Made by a program: the position numbers and the translations under genes
Part shown: positions 39,101-48,800 of the stretch, one piece after another
Layout: the number at the start of each line of letters is the position of its first letter
Position numbering within the stretch: the stretch's first letter is position 1
The notes under the pieces: model-generated
The model's input: only the letters and a program-made list of their open reading frames with translations
The model's database searches: none
Told to the model about the DNA's origin: nothing
NCBI GenBank assembly: GCA_011037195.1
Contig: JAAEAF010002769.1
Span: 1 to 64,000, forward strand
Direction: 5' to 3'
DNA from: Triatoma infestans
Lineage: Eukaryota > Arthropoda > Insecta > Hemiptera > Reduviidae
Length of the DNA: 64,000 nucleotides

Positions 39101-40512
39101 ATTGGTAAACGGATAGTTATACTTACATACATCACCCCCCAATCTCTAAAGTAATAAGTTAATATACATTTGTTCAGTTATTATACCAAACAAATTCATT
39201 TGAGCAGTTTTCGAAAAATAATAAATAAAATAAAAAAAATCCATTCAGTAGTCACATTTCCGGTTATCTGGAATTTTAGAATCAATATGATGAATTTTAA
39301 TATGATGTTAATTTTAACATGAACCGGATAAATAGTAATTTCGAGGAAAGCTTAATGTTTGGACTCCAAATGAACGTCTGTTTTACAGAACAGTATTTAT
39401 TCTACTTAAGAAATGATTCTAAGAAATTTCCTGGAAAGTTGGGAAAATGCGCTTAATCTACCATGAGTGACGAACTAAGTTACAAGTAACTTTTTATTTT
39501 CATGAATACTCTAATATTTGTTACTTTGATCTGCATAAATAATTATAACATACCTATATTAGAAAGTGCAACTAATACAGCAGAATCTGGCGGAGTAAAT
39601 AATACTTTATCATCAACTGGTGTTATAGCATTTCTTAATGATCTCATTCTTCTAAATTCAGCAAAGGCACATTCTTTAGCATTTAATATTTCAATAGAAT
39701 TCCCGGATTCTATAATTTCTGATAGCATTTCAGATGTATGTGTTACACTTGTTAGCATTGTTTTAATTCTATCAACTTGCTGTTCTATAGATTTTGTTTT
39801 GGACAGTCTTATTTTTTCAAGTTTCAATAGGAGGACTTGTTCTCTTTCAACCAAAGCATCCTGAAACTTTTTTATATGATCATGAATATCTTGTGCTACC
39901 GCATGGACACGAATTGTAAGAGATTCGAGAACTTTCTGTGAAAGTGTTAGGGATTCCTTTAAAGCCTGAGAACTAATTTTTGCTTCAGACAATAGACGTA
40001 AACTAGAGCTTCTAGCGGATTCCACAGCGTCCTAAAATTAAAAATGAAATTTTTTAGTTACAAAGACACTCAGAATATATCAAACAAAGAAAGAACTTAA
40101 ACAAAAATTACCTGAAGATATGAGAAAGTATGTCCTCTATGGTCTCCCACAGTACAATCTCGACAAACTGGAGTGCTACATATATCACAGTAAAATTTTA
40201 GGAATTCGTTAGTATGAGAGTCGCAAGGTATGCTTATTGGCGATGAATGTATAGGACTTCCTGTTCTAATATGTACTATTAAATGATCTTTCGTTAAATT
40301 GAAAATCTGATGTGCTCTTACACATGAATCGCATAAAAATTCTTCGCATTCGTAACAACGAGTAGTCGCTCGGCTACAGCCAACTCCACGTAAACATGGT
40401 GGCTGATCTGGTGACCTCTCATTAAGCATATCTGTAACGAAGTCCTCAGGCTCAAATGACCCAAGAGTATTCACATATGAAACCATTTCCTCTAATTTTG
40501 TTTTCTTTATGA
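36027..40512 (-). CDS. wech: TRIM71/LIN-41/Wech-type B-box, coiled-coil, NHL protein (six 3' exons; 5' end not found)
   Basis: Exons in transcription order: 40512-40112, 40031-39554, 38753-38455, 38365-38140, 38055-37712, 36176-36027. They join in phase to 631 residues and a stop. Order: B-box 1 and B-box 2, a long coiled coil, a roughly 60-residue linker, and six NHL repeats ending NNRIQVF. The NHL propeller and the VDFGNNRI ending are typical of TRIM71/LIN-41, RNA-binding regulators that repress mRNAs in development. Drosophila Wech, the fly orthologue, also links integrins to the cytoskeleton. No immunoglobulin/filamin domain lies between the coiled coil and NHL repeats, unlike vertebrate TRIM71 and nematode LIN-41 but as described for Wech. 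A RING, if present, would be upstream. The first visible codon is split, so at least one 5' exon is missing, unless translation begins at the Met a few codons into the first exon. A candidate exon lies at 48552-48576. Confidence 0.92.
36650..36670. repeat. (ATCT)n microsatellite
   Basis: Several tandem TATC/ATCT units within the family 3 element. Confidence 0.9.
36973..37070 (+). other. tRNA-Gly(CCC)-like sequence embedded in a palindrome
   Basis: Contains an A-box-like TAGCTACGTGGTTAGCA (36987-37003), a CCC-type anticodon region (GGACTCCCACACGGAG) and a perfect B box GGGTTCGAGTCC (37029-37040). The outer sequences are inverted copies of each other (GGAAGGAATA..AGCTACGTGGTTAGC against GCTAACCACTTAGCTATTCC), so the RNA would fold into one long hairpin rather than a cloverleaf. 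It is a pol III-type SINE head or tRNA pseudogene, not a functional tRNA. Confidence 0.55.
37712..38055 (-). CDS. wech: TRIM71/Wech-like exon E (NHL 3 to 5)
   Basis: 344 nt, phase 1 in and phase 0 out. It completes NHL 3 ([16 protein letters not shown]) and encodes NHL 4 ([22 protein letters not shown]) and NHL 5 ([24 protein letters not shown]). Confidence 0.95.
38140..38365 (-). CDS. wech: TRIM71/Wech-like exon D (NHL 2 to 3)
   Basis: 226 nt, phase 0 in and phase 1 out. It encodes NHL repeat 2 ([27 protein letters not shown]) and the start of repeat 3 (GQFNYPWDI). Confidence 0.95.
38455..38753 (-). CDS. wech: TRIM71/Wech-like exon C (linker and NHL 1)
   Basis: 299 nt, phase 1 in and phase 0 out. 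About 60 residues of Ser/Pro-rich linker lead into the first NHL repeat ([23 protein letters not shown]). The linker is too short to hold the roughly 100-residue filamin domain that vertebrate and nematode orthologues carry here. Confidence 0.93.
38838..39553. other. TRIM71/Wech-like intron with a dispersed-repeat fragment
   Basis: The part at 38990-39130 resembles the TIR repeat family (AGAAAATTTGTC and GTAGTAAGAGAAACGTTG). The rest shows nothing recognisable. Confidence 0.4.
39554..40031 (-). CDS. wech: TRIM71/Wech-like exon B (BBC coiled coil)
   Basis: 478 nt, phase 0 in and phase 1 out. It encodes about 159 residues of heptad-like helix (for example [20 protein letters not shown]), the B-box C-terminal coiled coil used for TRIM dimerisation. 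Confidence 0.93.
40112..40512 (-). CDS. wech: TRIM71/Wech-like exon A (two B-boxes)
   Basis: 401 nt. Its first two nucleotides (TC) complete a codon begun in an upstream exon, and it ends in phase 0. It encodes an acidic lead ([16 protein letters not shown]), then B-box 1 ([20 protein letters not shown]) and B-box 2 (from CDSHTNEF to GDHRGHTF) with the expected Cys/His zinc ligands. Confidence 0.93.
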
Positions 40513-40879
40513 CTGTGAAACATAAAAAAAAAAATATTACAATGGGCATAATCAAAAATCTAAATAATCTGTTATCTCACAAGACTTTCTCACTACAATT
40601 CTATAAGTGTAATTTATAAATGTGCTCATTTTTAGAATTTTTATAACATATTAAATTTTAATAGGAGTAACTGTAAATCAGAAGACTTGGAACCACCCAA
40701 TATTGTGAAATGTGAAATGCTATTTTGGTGGAAAGCTTACTATCTTGAATCCCCTGAACACTCACAAAATAGATATTCACAAAAAAAGGGCATGTAACCT
40801 TACACGACTTTGATTTTCAATCTTGGAAATTTTGTGTACATGGCAAAACTGTTTATACTTAAATGTGCCAAATGGTCAA

Positions 40880-41780
40880 ATTAAAGGCAAGCTAATGACC
40901 CAGCTGTAATAAATATTTCGGAAAACTGTTTAAAAAAAAATGCGTTAGGTAATCTTTGTGTAGTTATAACAAAGTTTAAATAAACAAAAATCTGGTGTGA
41001 AACACTCAATCGACTTTCTCTTACTCTAATTAATAACAAAGAAGACATTTTCTTTAAAATTGCAACGTTACAAGTTTTAGTTGGGCTGAGCATAAAAATA
41101 AAGTTGGGGATTTTACTTGTATACCTGAGCGGCCTTCGTGGAACGCTTTGTTTCAAAACCAATAAGCTTGTGCAATTTAAATTAAAACTAACTGACAGAT
41201 CTCCAAAATCCTCTAAATTTTTTTTTTCAGAAAAATGTTTCAAATAAAAGTGAAACGTTTGCATCAATGCAGCAAGCATTCCAAGTTCAAAGAAAATCGT
41301 TGTAACCGTATCCGAAAAATTCCAAAATCTCAAAAACTTGATCTGTAAAATCTCACTTCCCAACAGATTTTCTTAAAATTTCGAATTCTGTCTATGCTTC
41401 TAATGTGTATTATTATTATTATTATTATTATTACCTAGGTGGTAAAACCTCTAAGAGAAAACTTTAGATAAAAGCATAACGCTACTGTACCCCAGAAAAT
41501 CAATTTGATGCAGCATGAATATGACTACAGCCTGCCCCCAGATAAACTTGTAATAGCAGTTCAAAGTTCTCCAAAGCCCCAACAGATCTACTTTTTTTTC
41601 ATGAAAATGTTTCAAATACAAGTGGTAGATTAATATATATAGATTTTCCCAATAATCAGCTGCAGCGTAATGAATGTGTGGTTCAAAATTCTGATCTAGA
41701 GTTACTTGAAAATTAAGTAATATGGCAAGCTGAAACATGCATTTTGCATTCCTGAAGGGATATTCAGCAAACTGAAACGG
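40880..41780 (-). repeat. Two partial minus-strand copies of the dispersed TIR repeat family
   Basis: CTTTCTCTTACTCTAATTAA at 41015 is the complement of the family's right end. Further blocks (TTTTTCAGAAAAATGTTTCA near 41226 and a similar one near 41602) repeat in order. ORFs at 41363-40881 and 41801-41451 run through these repeats and are not host genes. Confidence 0.55.
41408..41434. repeat. (ATT)n microsatellite
   Basis: About eight tandem ATT units. Confidence 0.95.
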
Positions 41781-41799
41781 AGAATGTAATACATTAGTC

Positions 41800-42990
41800 A
41801 AATATTATTGATGTTATCTTAAATCACTTCTTATTATTAGCTTTCAGATTTATTTCCGGGTTCCTATTTAAATTAGGTCCCAAAACTAAAATGATCTCAG
41901 AAAGAAAGTGGAGCGTTTCTATCATTGTGTCCTTGGCTGAAAGTTGAAGTTATATAACACTTTTATAATAAATCAATAATATTTGCACATTTATTCTTAT
42001 ATTCATTCATTTTTTTTTTTTAATTATTATAGCTCTAGCAAAATAAGGAACTTCGTATTTTAAGACATTCAATAATTTTTTTTTCCTGTTGAATAAAAAT
42101 AATTAAATTAGTATTTAGGTGATATGTAAAACCCATAAATCATTGAATTTAAATCACTAATATCATTAAATTAAAAATTATATGAATGCTACGTATCTAC
42201 CAATTACAATTATTGATTTGTTTTGACGTCCATAATAGTTGTATCAATGGTATAAATGAATTACTTACAAAATGCTAATCTACTTATGAAGAACTAAATA
42301 ATTTATAGAAACTTAAAATTTACACTTCCAATTATAATTTAAACATCCTGAACATTACTTAAATTTAAACATAAAAACACTCCGGTTTCTAGTTCATCTA
42401 ACCCCTTGGCCACGAGCGTTAGCACCATTCCAGACATACACACAACAACCACAAATAGCCAATACAACGAAGCTATAACATGACAACCTAATTCTTGAAA
42501 TATCCCTCATGTAATTTTGGTAAAAATACCTTTAAAAAACTACAAATATAACGTTTAATAAATAAAATAAAAATTGAAATGTAAAGTATATATACATACA
42601 TATATCACAAATAAATAAATTTTACGGCAAAATGAACAAGAAGAAAGAGATTTAAATCTTCGTCTAATTCTAGGCAAAAAAAATGGTTAAAATTTGAAAT
42701 GTTTACATTTGTTTTCTTATCATATGGGCAACAGATCTCTATAGTCATACTTTAGAGAAATGTCTGTACTTTTCAAAATATCTATTTTAAATAAATTGAT
42801 GTAAAAAAAAAAAATCTTTGGAAACAATCACACAACGTTCTCTTATTCGTGTATTTCTAATTGACAACTTTTCCTTCGACATGGAATTTTCACTAAATTT
42901 TTATTTTCCTTTATTATTATTGGAAACGTCAAGTATAATTAAATGGATCTTTTGAGGGGAAGTCCAAGCATCACCACAGCTCTCTTAACA
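41800..42990. other. Intergenic or intronic, nothing recognised
   Basis: AT-rich without exons or recognisable transposon proteins. It may be intron of the TRIM71/Wech-like gene if its first exon is near 48.5 kb. Confidence 0.4.
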
Positions 42991-42993
42991 TAA

Positions 42994-43113
42994 TTTTTTT
43001 CAGATAAAAGTTTAAAACAAAAGCGATGTGACTATACATATATATTCACTTAGTCATTTTTTTCAGATAAAAGTTTAAAACAAAAACGATATGACTATGT
43101 ATATTCACTTAGT
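42994..43113. repeat. Tandem duplication of about 60 bp
   Basis: Units 42994-43054 and 43056-43113 share TTTTTTTCAGATAAAAGTTT, AAAACAAAA(G/A)CGAT(G/A)TG and ATATTCACTTAGT. Nearly identical, so a recent local duplication. Confidence 0.9.
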
Positions 43114-43114
43114 A

Positions 43115-44050
43115 TACCAATTTTAACGCACCCCTGAATTCCTATATCGAAAAAATCTCGAAAAACTTAGAATAGCATTAATTACGCTCATTCGGTCACA
43201 AACTAAGTTCCCAGACCCACCTAGACGTAAGGTCGTCGGAATTTTAAAACAAGTGCATTAACATTTCGCAAAATGAGAATGCATTTTTTTTTCTGTCTTG
43301 GAGAAGATTGTCAATCGTCTTAGATAATTCATAATTGGGAGAGCAGTGAAGTAACATTTCAAAAATTGTGAATAATTCTCTGCTGATCAGTCAGTGAAAA
43401 CGCAAATATTTTTATCTAACTTCAGGAATTCTATCAGCCCTTGATGAGACAATTAGGGCGCCTGAACTTTGGATGTACAGTGAAATAAAATTTAACAGCA
43501 AAGGGAATAAAAATTAATATCTAGCCAAAATGTGTTCGTAGTAAGAGCAGAGCTCTCTGAGCCCCACATTCAGTATAAATCTCATCAGGTTTCTTGAGTG
43601 ACACGGTTGCTTTAATGCCTTACCCGAACACGCTTTGTATAATCTTGTGGCAGCGGGCAGAGTGCCCCTAGATGTTGTCACCTGAATTTTGGACACCAAT
43701 TATTATTAACATTTCAAAACGTGAGTAATAGGATCTATCTAACTGACGAGTGTGAAATGGCAATTTTTGTTCATATTATCTGCAGCATGCTTCAAGGTAT
43801 ACGTCTTTCTAGGATTAGCTTTCTCAAGCGCCTGTTGGGCCTACAATGTCCAGTGATGAAAGCTGGCCGCATAGGATGCCTGTTAAATTTATTTCACTAA
43901 TACCATGAAAATAAGTTACTCTGGGCAAGTTTATCAATAGTCCACTTATACTTTTTATTTAATCAAGTGAATATTATATTAGTTTTCGTTTTACATTCAA
44001 TTGTTAGTGTGTACCAGGCAAAGCAATCAGACAATGTTTTTCAATAATTT
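43115..44050. other. Nothing firmly recognised
   Basis: A 61-codon minus ORF at 43699-43514 (TSRGTLPAATRLYKACSGK) has a protein-like but unrecognised composition. No splice context or domain supports a gene. Confidence 0.35.
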
Positions 44051-44656
44051 CTTACTTTCTCTTACTCCTAGTAAGAGGGAGTATTGTAATCGTGTCAAAT
44101 TTTCGATATCGAGTTTTCATCGGAAATATCCGTTTCTAGCTCCTCTGAGTCCAAAAAAGTGGTTTTTAGCAAATGGCCTGCGCGCGTGTGTGTGGGTGCG
44201 TATGTAAACAGCATAGCTCAAAAATGAAAAACCATAGAAAGTTGAAACTTGATATTCCGTTTAGGTATCACCATGGGATCTGACAGTTCGTTATCTGTCA
44301 AAATTCCTCAATCGGAAGTACCACTTTACTAGTTGGGTTTTTTACTTTTTTGCGATTTTCTCAAAAAAGGCTTTGACGATTTTCTTCAAACTTGGTAAAT
44401 CAACTACACATACATAGAGCTACAACTTTTATTAGAAACATTTCTCAGGGAAAATTCATTTAAGGGCACTTTGGGGGAGGTGTGGGGCTATGTTTTTCTC
44501 TTAAGTGCTATCATAGTTGGATTATACAATTCTATCATCCAAATTGTAGCAATTGTTGGCCGTCAGAAATGATCAGATGTATCTGTTAGTTGGCTGATCG
44601 GCCAGGGGTATCATAAGAAAAACACAAAAAAAAATTTTAAGTGTTTTTTATTAATG

Positions 44657-44697
44657 GCCCGACGTTTCGACAAACATTGTTTGTCATCTTCAGGGGC
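44657..44697 (-). ncRNA. Hammerhead-type ribozyme motif, family 1, intact core
   Basis: Minus strand, 5' to 3': stem I GCCC (44697-44694), CTGAAGA (44693-44687), one extra T (44686), stem II GACAAAC/GTTTGTC with an AAT loop (44685-44669), GAAA (44668-44665), CGTC (44664-44661, giving a two-pair stem III and a GUC triplet), then stem I GGGC (44660-44657). Same architecture as the 23.33 kb motif, with unrelated stem sequences. Confidence 0.55.
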
Positions 44698-44787
44698 TAT
44701 CTTAGAATCGGAAAATTTGTTTGCTCTATTAGTGTCATAATTGAACATGTAGTAATAGAGCATACAAACTTTTCCGATTCTAAGATA

Positions 44788-44827
44788 GCCCCTGAAGATG
44801 ACAAACAATGTTTGTCGAACGTCGGGT
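44788..44827 (+). ncRNA. Second-arm copy of the family 1 hammerhead-like motif, one A lost from GAAA
   Basis: The plus-strand partner in the same palindrome: GCCC (44788-44791), CTGAAGA (44792-44798), extra T, stem II intact (44800-44816), then GAA instead of GAAA, then CGTC and GGGT. Stem I is kept with one G-U pair. The lost core adenosine should abolish catalysis. Confidence 0.5.
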
Positions 44828-45479
44828 TATTAATAAAAAACACTTAAAAAATTTTTTTGTGTTTTCTTATGATACCCCTGGCCGATCAGCCAACTAACAG
44901 ATACATCTGATTAATTCTATCATCCAAACAAAATTAATTAGAAATAAATAGATGGCCAAAATTCCCTGTTTCAAGAAATTTAGTAGACCGGAAGTGCGCT
45001 TTTACTAAACAGTTTTTTCAGTTTTCGACGAATTTCATTAAATTTGGTACAAAAACTATAAAATTTGTCAATTATAATTTGGAGAACTGGAGTAAGAGAA
45101 AGTTGTGTGAGTGTTTCGCACCAGATTTTATTTACATATATATTATTCATGCTCATACATATACATACATACTCATGTTATTGTGCACAGTCCATTGTTT
45201 TCCAGTTAACAACATTCAAAGCTGCAGTGTCCCATTTGTGAAATAAAAAACAGCGCAACACACAAAACAAAATCTACATTCGACCCGTATTTATGAGGTA
45301 TCAAGTATAACTGCATGCAAGGCAGATTGGTTGAGCCTTCCACTTTAACTATATCTCATTCTGTTTATTACTCATTCCTTTATTCTTATCTTTCACGGTG
45401 AGTTTAAATCCCCTTCGAATTAAACGAAAGTCAATCAAAAGTTCATTGACAAGAATACAAAATTTTTCCTTTTCTTCCT

Positions 45480-45610
45480 AGGAGCCTCTACAGCTCACTG
45501 TCCAGTAATGGACGGTGTAGTCTGTGACGAGACAACACTGTCCGGAGACCGACAGTGCACTGAGAAGGCTCCGGGCTCCAATGACCATAGATCTTGATGC
45601 GCCTTAAAAA
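45480..45610 (+). mobile_element. SINE 3' part
   Basis: Body (TAGGAGCCTCTACAGCTCAC, CTCCGGGCTCCAATGACC) and tail (ATAGATCTTGATGCGCCTT) end in a poly-A run. They match the SINEs at 54.26 and 59.98 kb. The tRNA-like head is missing, so it is a 5'-truncated copy. Confidence 0.7.
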
Positions 45611-45739
45611 AAAAACTTCCAGTATTTGAAAGCTTGTTTAGTTGAAGAAGCCGCTAATGTTGTTTCTAAAATGGAAATAACAGAAAATAATTACTTGGAG
45701 GTATATGCTTTATTAGATTAGATTAAAACCTCGGGTAGG

Positions 45740-47330
45740 CTATACCCCGGCACCGCAACCACCATAGGCTCGATTGTCTAGTGTGTGAACCCTCCTCTCT
45801 TTTTTCCTTAGTACCTCCCCAGGTCGCAGAGTACCCGTTTCCTTCTCCTCCTTCTGAGACAGGCTCCTCCTGGCCCTCTCCAGCCCATACATCTGTTTTA
45901 ACTCAATGCCCAGCTTTTGGTACATTCTGATTTTCTCCTCGCGCGTTTTTTGCAAATTCTCGTCCAAGGGGATCGCTACATCAACTATTTTAGCGGTCTT
46001 CGTTCCGAGATCTAGCACAAGAATGTCAGGCCTGATGTTGGGAACCGATCTGTATGTGATCATTTGGGTATCCCAATAAATCTTTATTCTCTTTATCTGA
46101 AGAATTTCAGGGGGCTTATATCTATAATAAGGAGTACTTTTCCAAAGATCATATAGAGTCCTGATCGCTGAATAGACAATTTTGGCAACATTATCGTGCA
46201 TCTGCAGATAATCCTTCGGTGTTAGTACTCCGCATGCTCTATGCTCTCCATAGTCTGATTGCACAGTCTGCATGCTCCCTGAACATCTTGGCCTAGAATG
46301 AACCGCGATATGCCCTTGTAGATATGACCTGGTCCTAAATCGGTTTTCGGGAATAGTTTACTAGGCTGCAGTTATTTGGTTGAGTAGTCGATGTCGATAT
46401 TAGCCGAAGTTAAGCTGTGGGTAAAATCTTCCGTGCAATTCTTTCCTGGCCCATTCGTTGCACAGCTCATCTTCTCCTCTGGGGGCATGTTCCCAGTAGG
46501 GTTCCCCAGATTCAAGGCAGTCTACCTCGTATCTAACCGGCATATATTTTGGAAAAGAGGCGTCTCGTGGCTAAGAAACTAAGTTTTTAATGAAGCCTCC
46601 TGCCTCATAACTCGTTAAATTTATGAGGCCTCTCCCCCCCCCCTTCTTGACAAGTAAAGCCTAACAGTGGACGCACATGTGTTCGGGAGTACATGTGGCG
46701 AGCCGTCATCTTGGTCCTAACAAAACGATCAAGCTCCTCACGTTTGGTTTGTGACCATTGGAGGACTCCAAAGCTATAAGTTAGGGAGGATATGGCCCAA
46801 GTGTTTATACCCTTTCGTAGCACTTGGCGGCTAGACTGTTCTTTAGCACCGAGATAATTCGGCGTTTAAATTTATCTTCCACTTTGCTAAATTTCTTAGA
46901 CCTCGATAGCTTCATGTGTATAGCAGAAATGGTGCTCCCAATTTCATTCTCGCTGTCCCTCTCAGCTCGGAACAGTAACCGATGCGCCAGGAGCTACGCT
47001 CAATGTCATAAATATCCTCAGCCTTAACATGTCCTTGAGTGGGCGTTTGCCAGAGGTCATTCCGCTCGTTTGCTTGCCTTCGAATGCTGCATTTTATATT
47101 CTTGAGTTCTTCTACGGACAAAAACTTGCGTTTAAGTATTACTCTTACTTGATCTGATAATCTTTGCGCAGAGACATTCACCTCAGGCATGAGATTCCTC
47201 CAATGACTCCAACATTCGCTCTCTGTAAAGGGTAAAATCAGTTTCGATATTTGTTGCCAGGAAGTAGGCTTAGTTTACCGCTATATTCATAGCTCGGCTC
47301 CATTTCATCCTTCTAGGCATATTTTCTGGT
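45740..47330 (-). mobile_element. Non-LTR retrotransposon remnant (R2/R4-like 3' end of the reverse transcriptase ORF)
   Basis: Minus-strand frames in order: 47190-46912 (a basic segment with RRQANERNDLW), 46823-46605 (INTWAISSLTYSFGVLQWSQ, REELDRFVRTKMT, CQEGGG, matching the RT thumb with INTWAxPxLxYSxG and LPRxEGG), and 46273-45740 (YWDTQMITYRSVPNIRPDIL, KTAKIVDVAIPLDENLQKTR, YQKLGIELKQMYG, matching the endonuclease-proximal WDxxxxTxRxIxxxRPDI and DVAxPxDxN blocks). Frames are broken by shifts, so it is dead. Confidence 0.8.
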
Positions 47331-47397
47331 CGCGGACGCTCAGATCGCGCGAGGGGCTTCCCAAGCTCGGTCCAGCGAGTGGGTAAATGTGATGGAA

Positions 47398-47619
47398 TCA
47401 GCTGTAGCATTTTGAGCGCCAGAAGCCCGCCTGATCAGCTCTAGTTCGGATACTGTCGCCCTCAGTAGTGGCTCCAATGACGCCCTGACGATCCCCAGGA
47501 AGCGGCATAAAAATTCTGTTCCTTAGTTTTCTCTCCATCGAGGTATTAAGCTGAGGGAGTTTTCCCTCTCTCGTGAGTATTATTCGCCACCCCCAACCTA
47601 GGCAGGCTGGTTTCACCAC
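47398..47619 (-). mobile_element. Possible reverse-transcriptase fragment
   Basis: The minus frame contains GDSIRTRADQAGFWRSKC, recalling the RxEQAGFRxGRSC block of RT fingers/palm, then breaks off. Consistent with retroelement debris. The remainder is not recognisable. Confidence 0.45.
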
Positions 47620-47741
47620 AGCTAATGAGGCCCCCCTCCAGGGCGCAGTTTAACGTCATGCCCGGGATGTTAATATCTTTTAATGTGTAACGTCATGCCT
47701 GTGGGTTATTTTTTTTTCTGGCGCATCGACTACAACGGTCA

Positions 47742-48044
47742 TTAGCGCCCCGGGACGTTATTATTATTATTATTATTAATAATGGCGAAAATCTTAGCCT
47801 GGAACACAGTAGAGTAACTGCCCAGAGGCTTCTCAATTAATATCTCAGGGACCATCCCACACACTCCGGCTCCAGTTCCGCAATCCATCTTGGACCCATC
47901 TGTAAAGCACAGAGATCCCGTCTGGTTGCGCTTCTTCCACTCCTTGATCCATTCCGCCCTAGAAGTTATGAACACCTGAACAGGAACCTCATAGTTGTAG
48001 ATTGGACAAATCCAACACGTCCAACATGAACTTTGGCCTCCCAT
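47742..48044 (-). mobile_element. RNase H domain fragment of a jockey/R1/I-type non-LTR element
   Basis: The minus frame encodes PVQVFITSRAEWIKEWKK, then SLCFTDGSKMDCGTGAGVCG and YSTVFQAKIFAI. This is the first half of an RNase H domain. The first catalytic Asp (TDGSK) is present, but the expected Glu in FQAE is Lys. The frame runs into an (AAT)n microsatellite at 47758-47780 and stops. It is a different element class from the R2-like piece downstream. Confidence 0.8.
47756..47781. repeat. (ATT)n microsatellite at the RNase H fragment end
   Basis: About seven ATT/AAT units following the RNase H remnant (minus sense). It may derive from the microsatellite-like 3' tail of the retroelement. Confidence 0.9.
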
Positions 48045-48049
48045 ACTCC

Positions 48050-48550
48050 ATAGAATTTACTAACCTAGGTTACTCAGGCATTAGATTGATTATGGGTCAC
48101 TTGATTTAATCTATTCAGGATGGATCCTGTAAAGTCTCCACTCTGTCTCCTCTCTCCCAGGTTGACTGGATTCAACCCCGGATCATGCTCTCGCATATTC
48201 TTTTTTAGATACATTTGTATCAGGGAAGAGCGAAGTGTCAGACATCCTTAGCTTTTCTGTTAAGTATATGGGTTTTGGACAAACAAGAAAAACTTGCAGA
48301 GTATTTAAGTTGAATGTTTCAATTGTATGGTAGTCAGTAAAATTTATGTAATTGTTGAATTCAAATAAATGTAGTAATTCCCTCCCCAAAGTTAAATCAA
48401 TTCCATCTTCTTAAATCAATGCCATCTAAGCTAATTTTTGAGTGGAACTTAGGACTCAATATGGTAATATACATTTTTACTTTAAAATAAGTTGAAATAA
48501 ATATTTCAATTTAATTTTTGGTAACATTGTTTACGTGGCCGTTATCTGAA
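48050..48550. other. Nothing recognised
   Basis: AT-rich with a few short ORFs. No splice-supported exon. Confidence 0.4.
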
Positions 48551-48551
48551 C

Positions 48552-48576
48552 CTGATTCCCTCACGGGGGCAATCAT
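48552..48576 (-). CDS. Candidate first coding exon of the TRIM71/Wech-like gene
   Basis: ATG in a good initiation context (GCGCC before ATG), followed by eight codons (MIAPVRES) and a CAG|GT junction that leaves one nucleotide. That is the phase exon A at 40512 needs (G plus TC gives Val). The donor is weak beyond GT (GTTCAG), and the intron would be 8 kb, filled with retroelement debris. The site lies in a slightly GC-richer island beside a possible plus-strand start site. Speculative. Confidence 0.25.
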
Positions 48577-48800
48577 GGCGCTCACAAGCTGTATGGTTTA
48601 GCTTTGAAGTATTTTTTTAATTGGTATCTTAAAACCTTCCCTAGTTAATCGTAAGTTTGATATTTTTGTGACATCTTTAAGTGTTTAAAAGGATTGAATT
48701 TTTTTCTTTTAATAAAATATCTTTTTTATTTTTAAATATTAGCCCGCGCATTTTAGAATTCAGTGCCTAGGCAAACCTGTCACATTAACACTGCTGCACA

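Larger units (their letters stand above)
44544..44912. mobile_element. 369-bp palindromic element with two hammerhead-like cores (family 1), flanked by a 16-bp target-site duplication
   Basis: Perfect direct repeats AATTCTATCATCCAAA at 44528-44543 and 44913-44928 flank the element. The related 24.58 kb copy of the host repeat has a single diverged version of this site and no insertion. Inside, about 165-bp arms (from GATCAGATGTATCTGTTAG to the complementary CTAACAGATACATCTGAT) form an almost perfect inverted repeat around a short centre (about 44730-44755). About 27 bp at the left end is unpaired. A 16-bp duplication suggests target-primed or similar retrotransposition rather than a cut-and-paste transposon. 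Confidence 0.75.
44055..45102 (+). mobile_element. Non-autonomous TIR element, most complete copy, split by a palindromic insertion
   Basis: Left end CTTTCTCTTACTCC (44055-44068) is the exact inverse of right end GGAGTAAGAGAAAG (45089-45102), so 14-bp terminal inverted repeats bound the unit. Without the insertion and its duplicated target (385 bp) it is 663 bp. It has no coding capacity. Diverged copies or fragments occur at about 13.2, 15.4, 19.1, 21.2, 24.3, 39.0, 40.9-41.8, 57.2-57.9 and 61.3 kb, making this the commonest repeat in the window. The superfamily is not identifiable from the termini alone. Confidence 0.7.

Noticed and set aside
39502..39864. 120-codon plus ORF opposite the TRIM coiled-coil exon
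   Set aside because: It is the antisense shadow of exon B of the TRIM71/Wech-like gene, which has splice sites and domain support.
40881..41363. 160-codon minus-strand ORF, and the neighbouring 116-codon ORF at 41451-41801
   Set aside because: Both lie within diverged copies of the dispersed TIR repeat. The peptides carry no domain and the same sequence elsewhere is full of stops.
44611..44847. Two near-identical ORFs on opposite strands (65 and 68 codons)
   Set aside because: They arise because the region is a palindrome. They are not genes.
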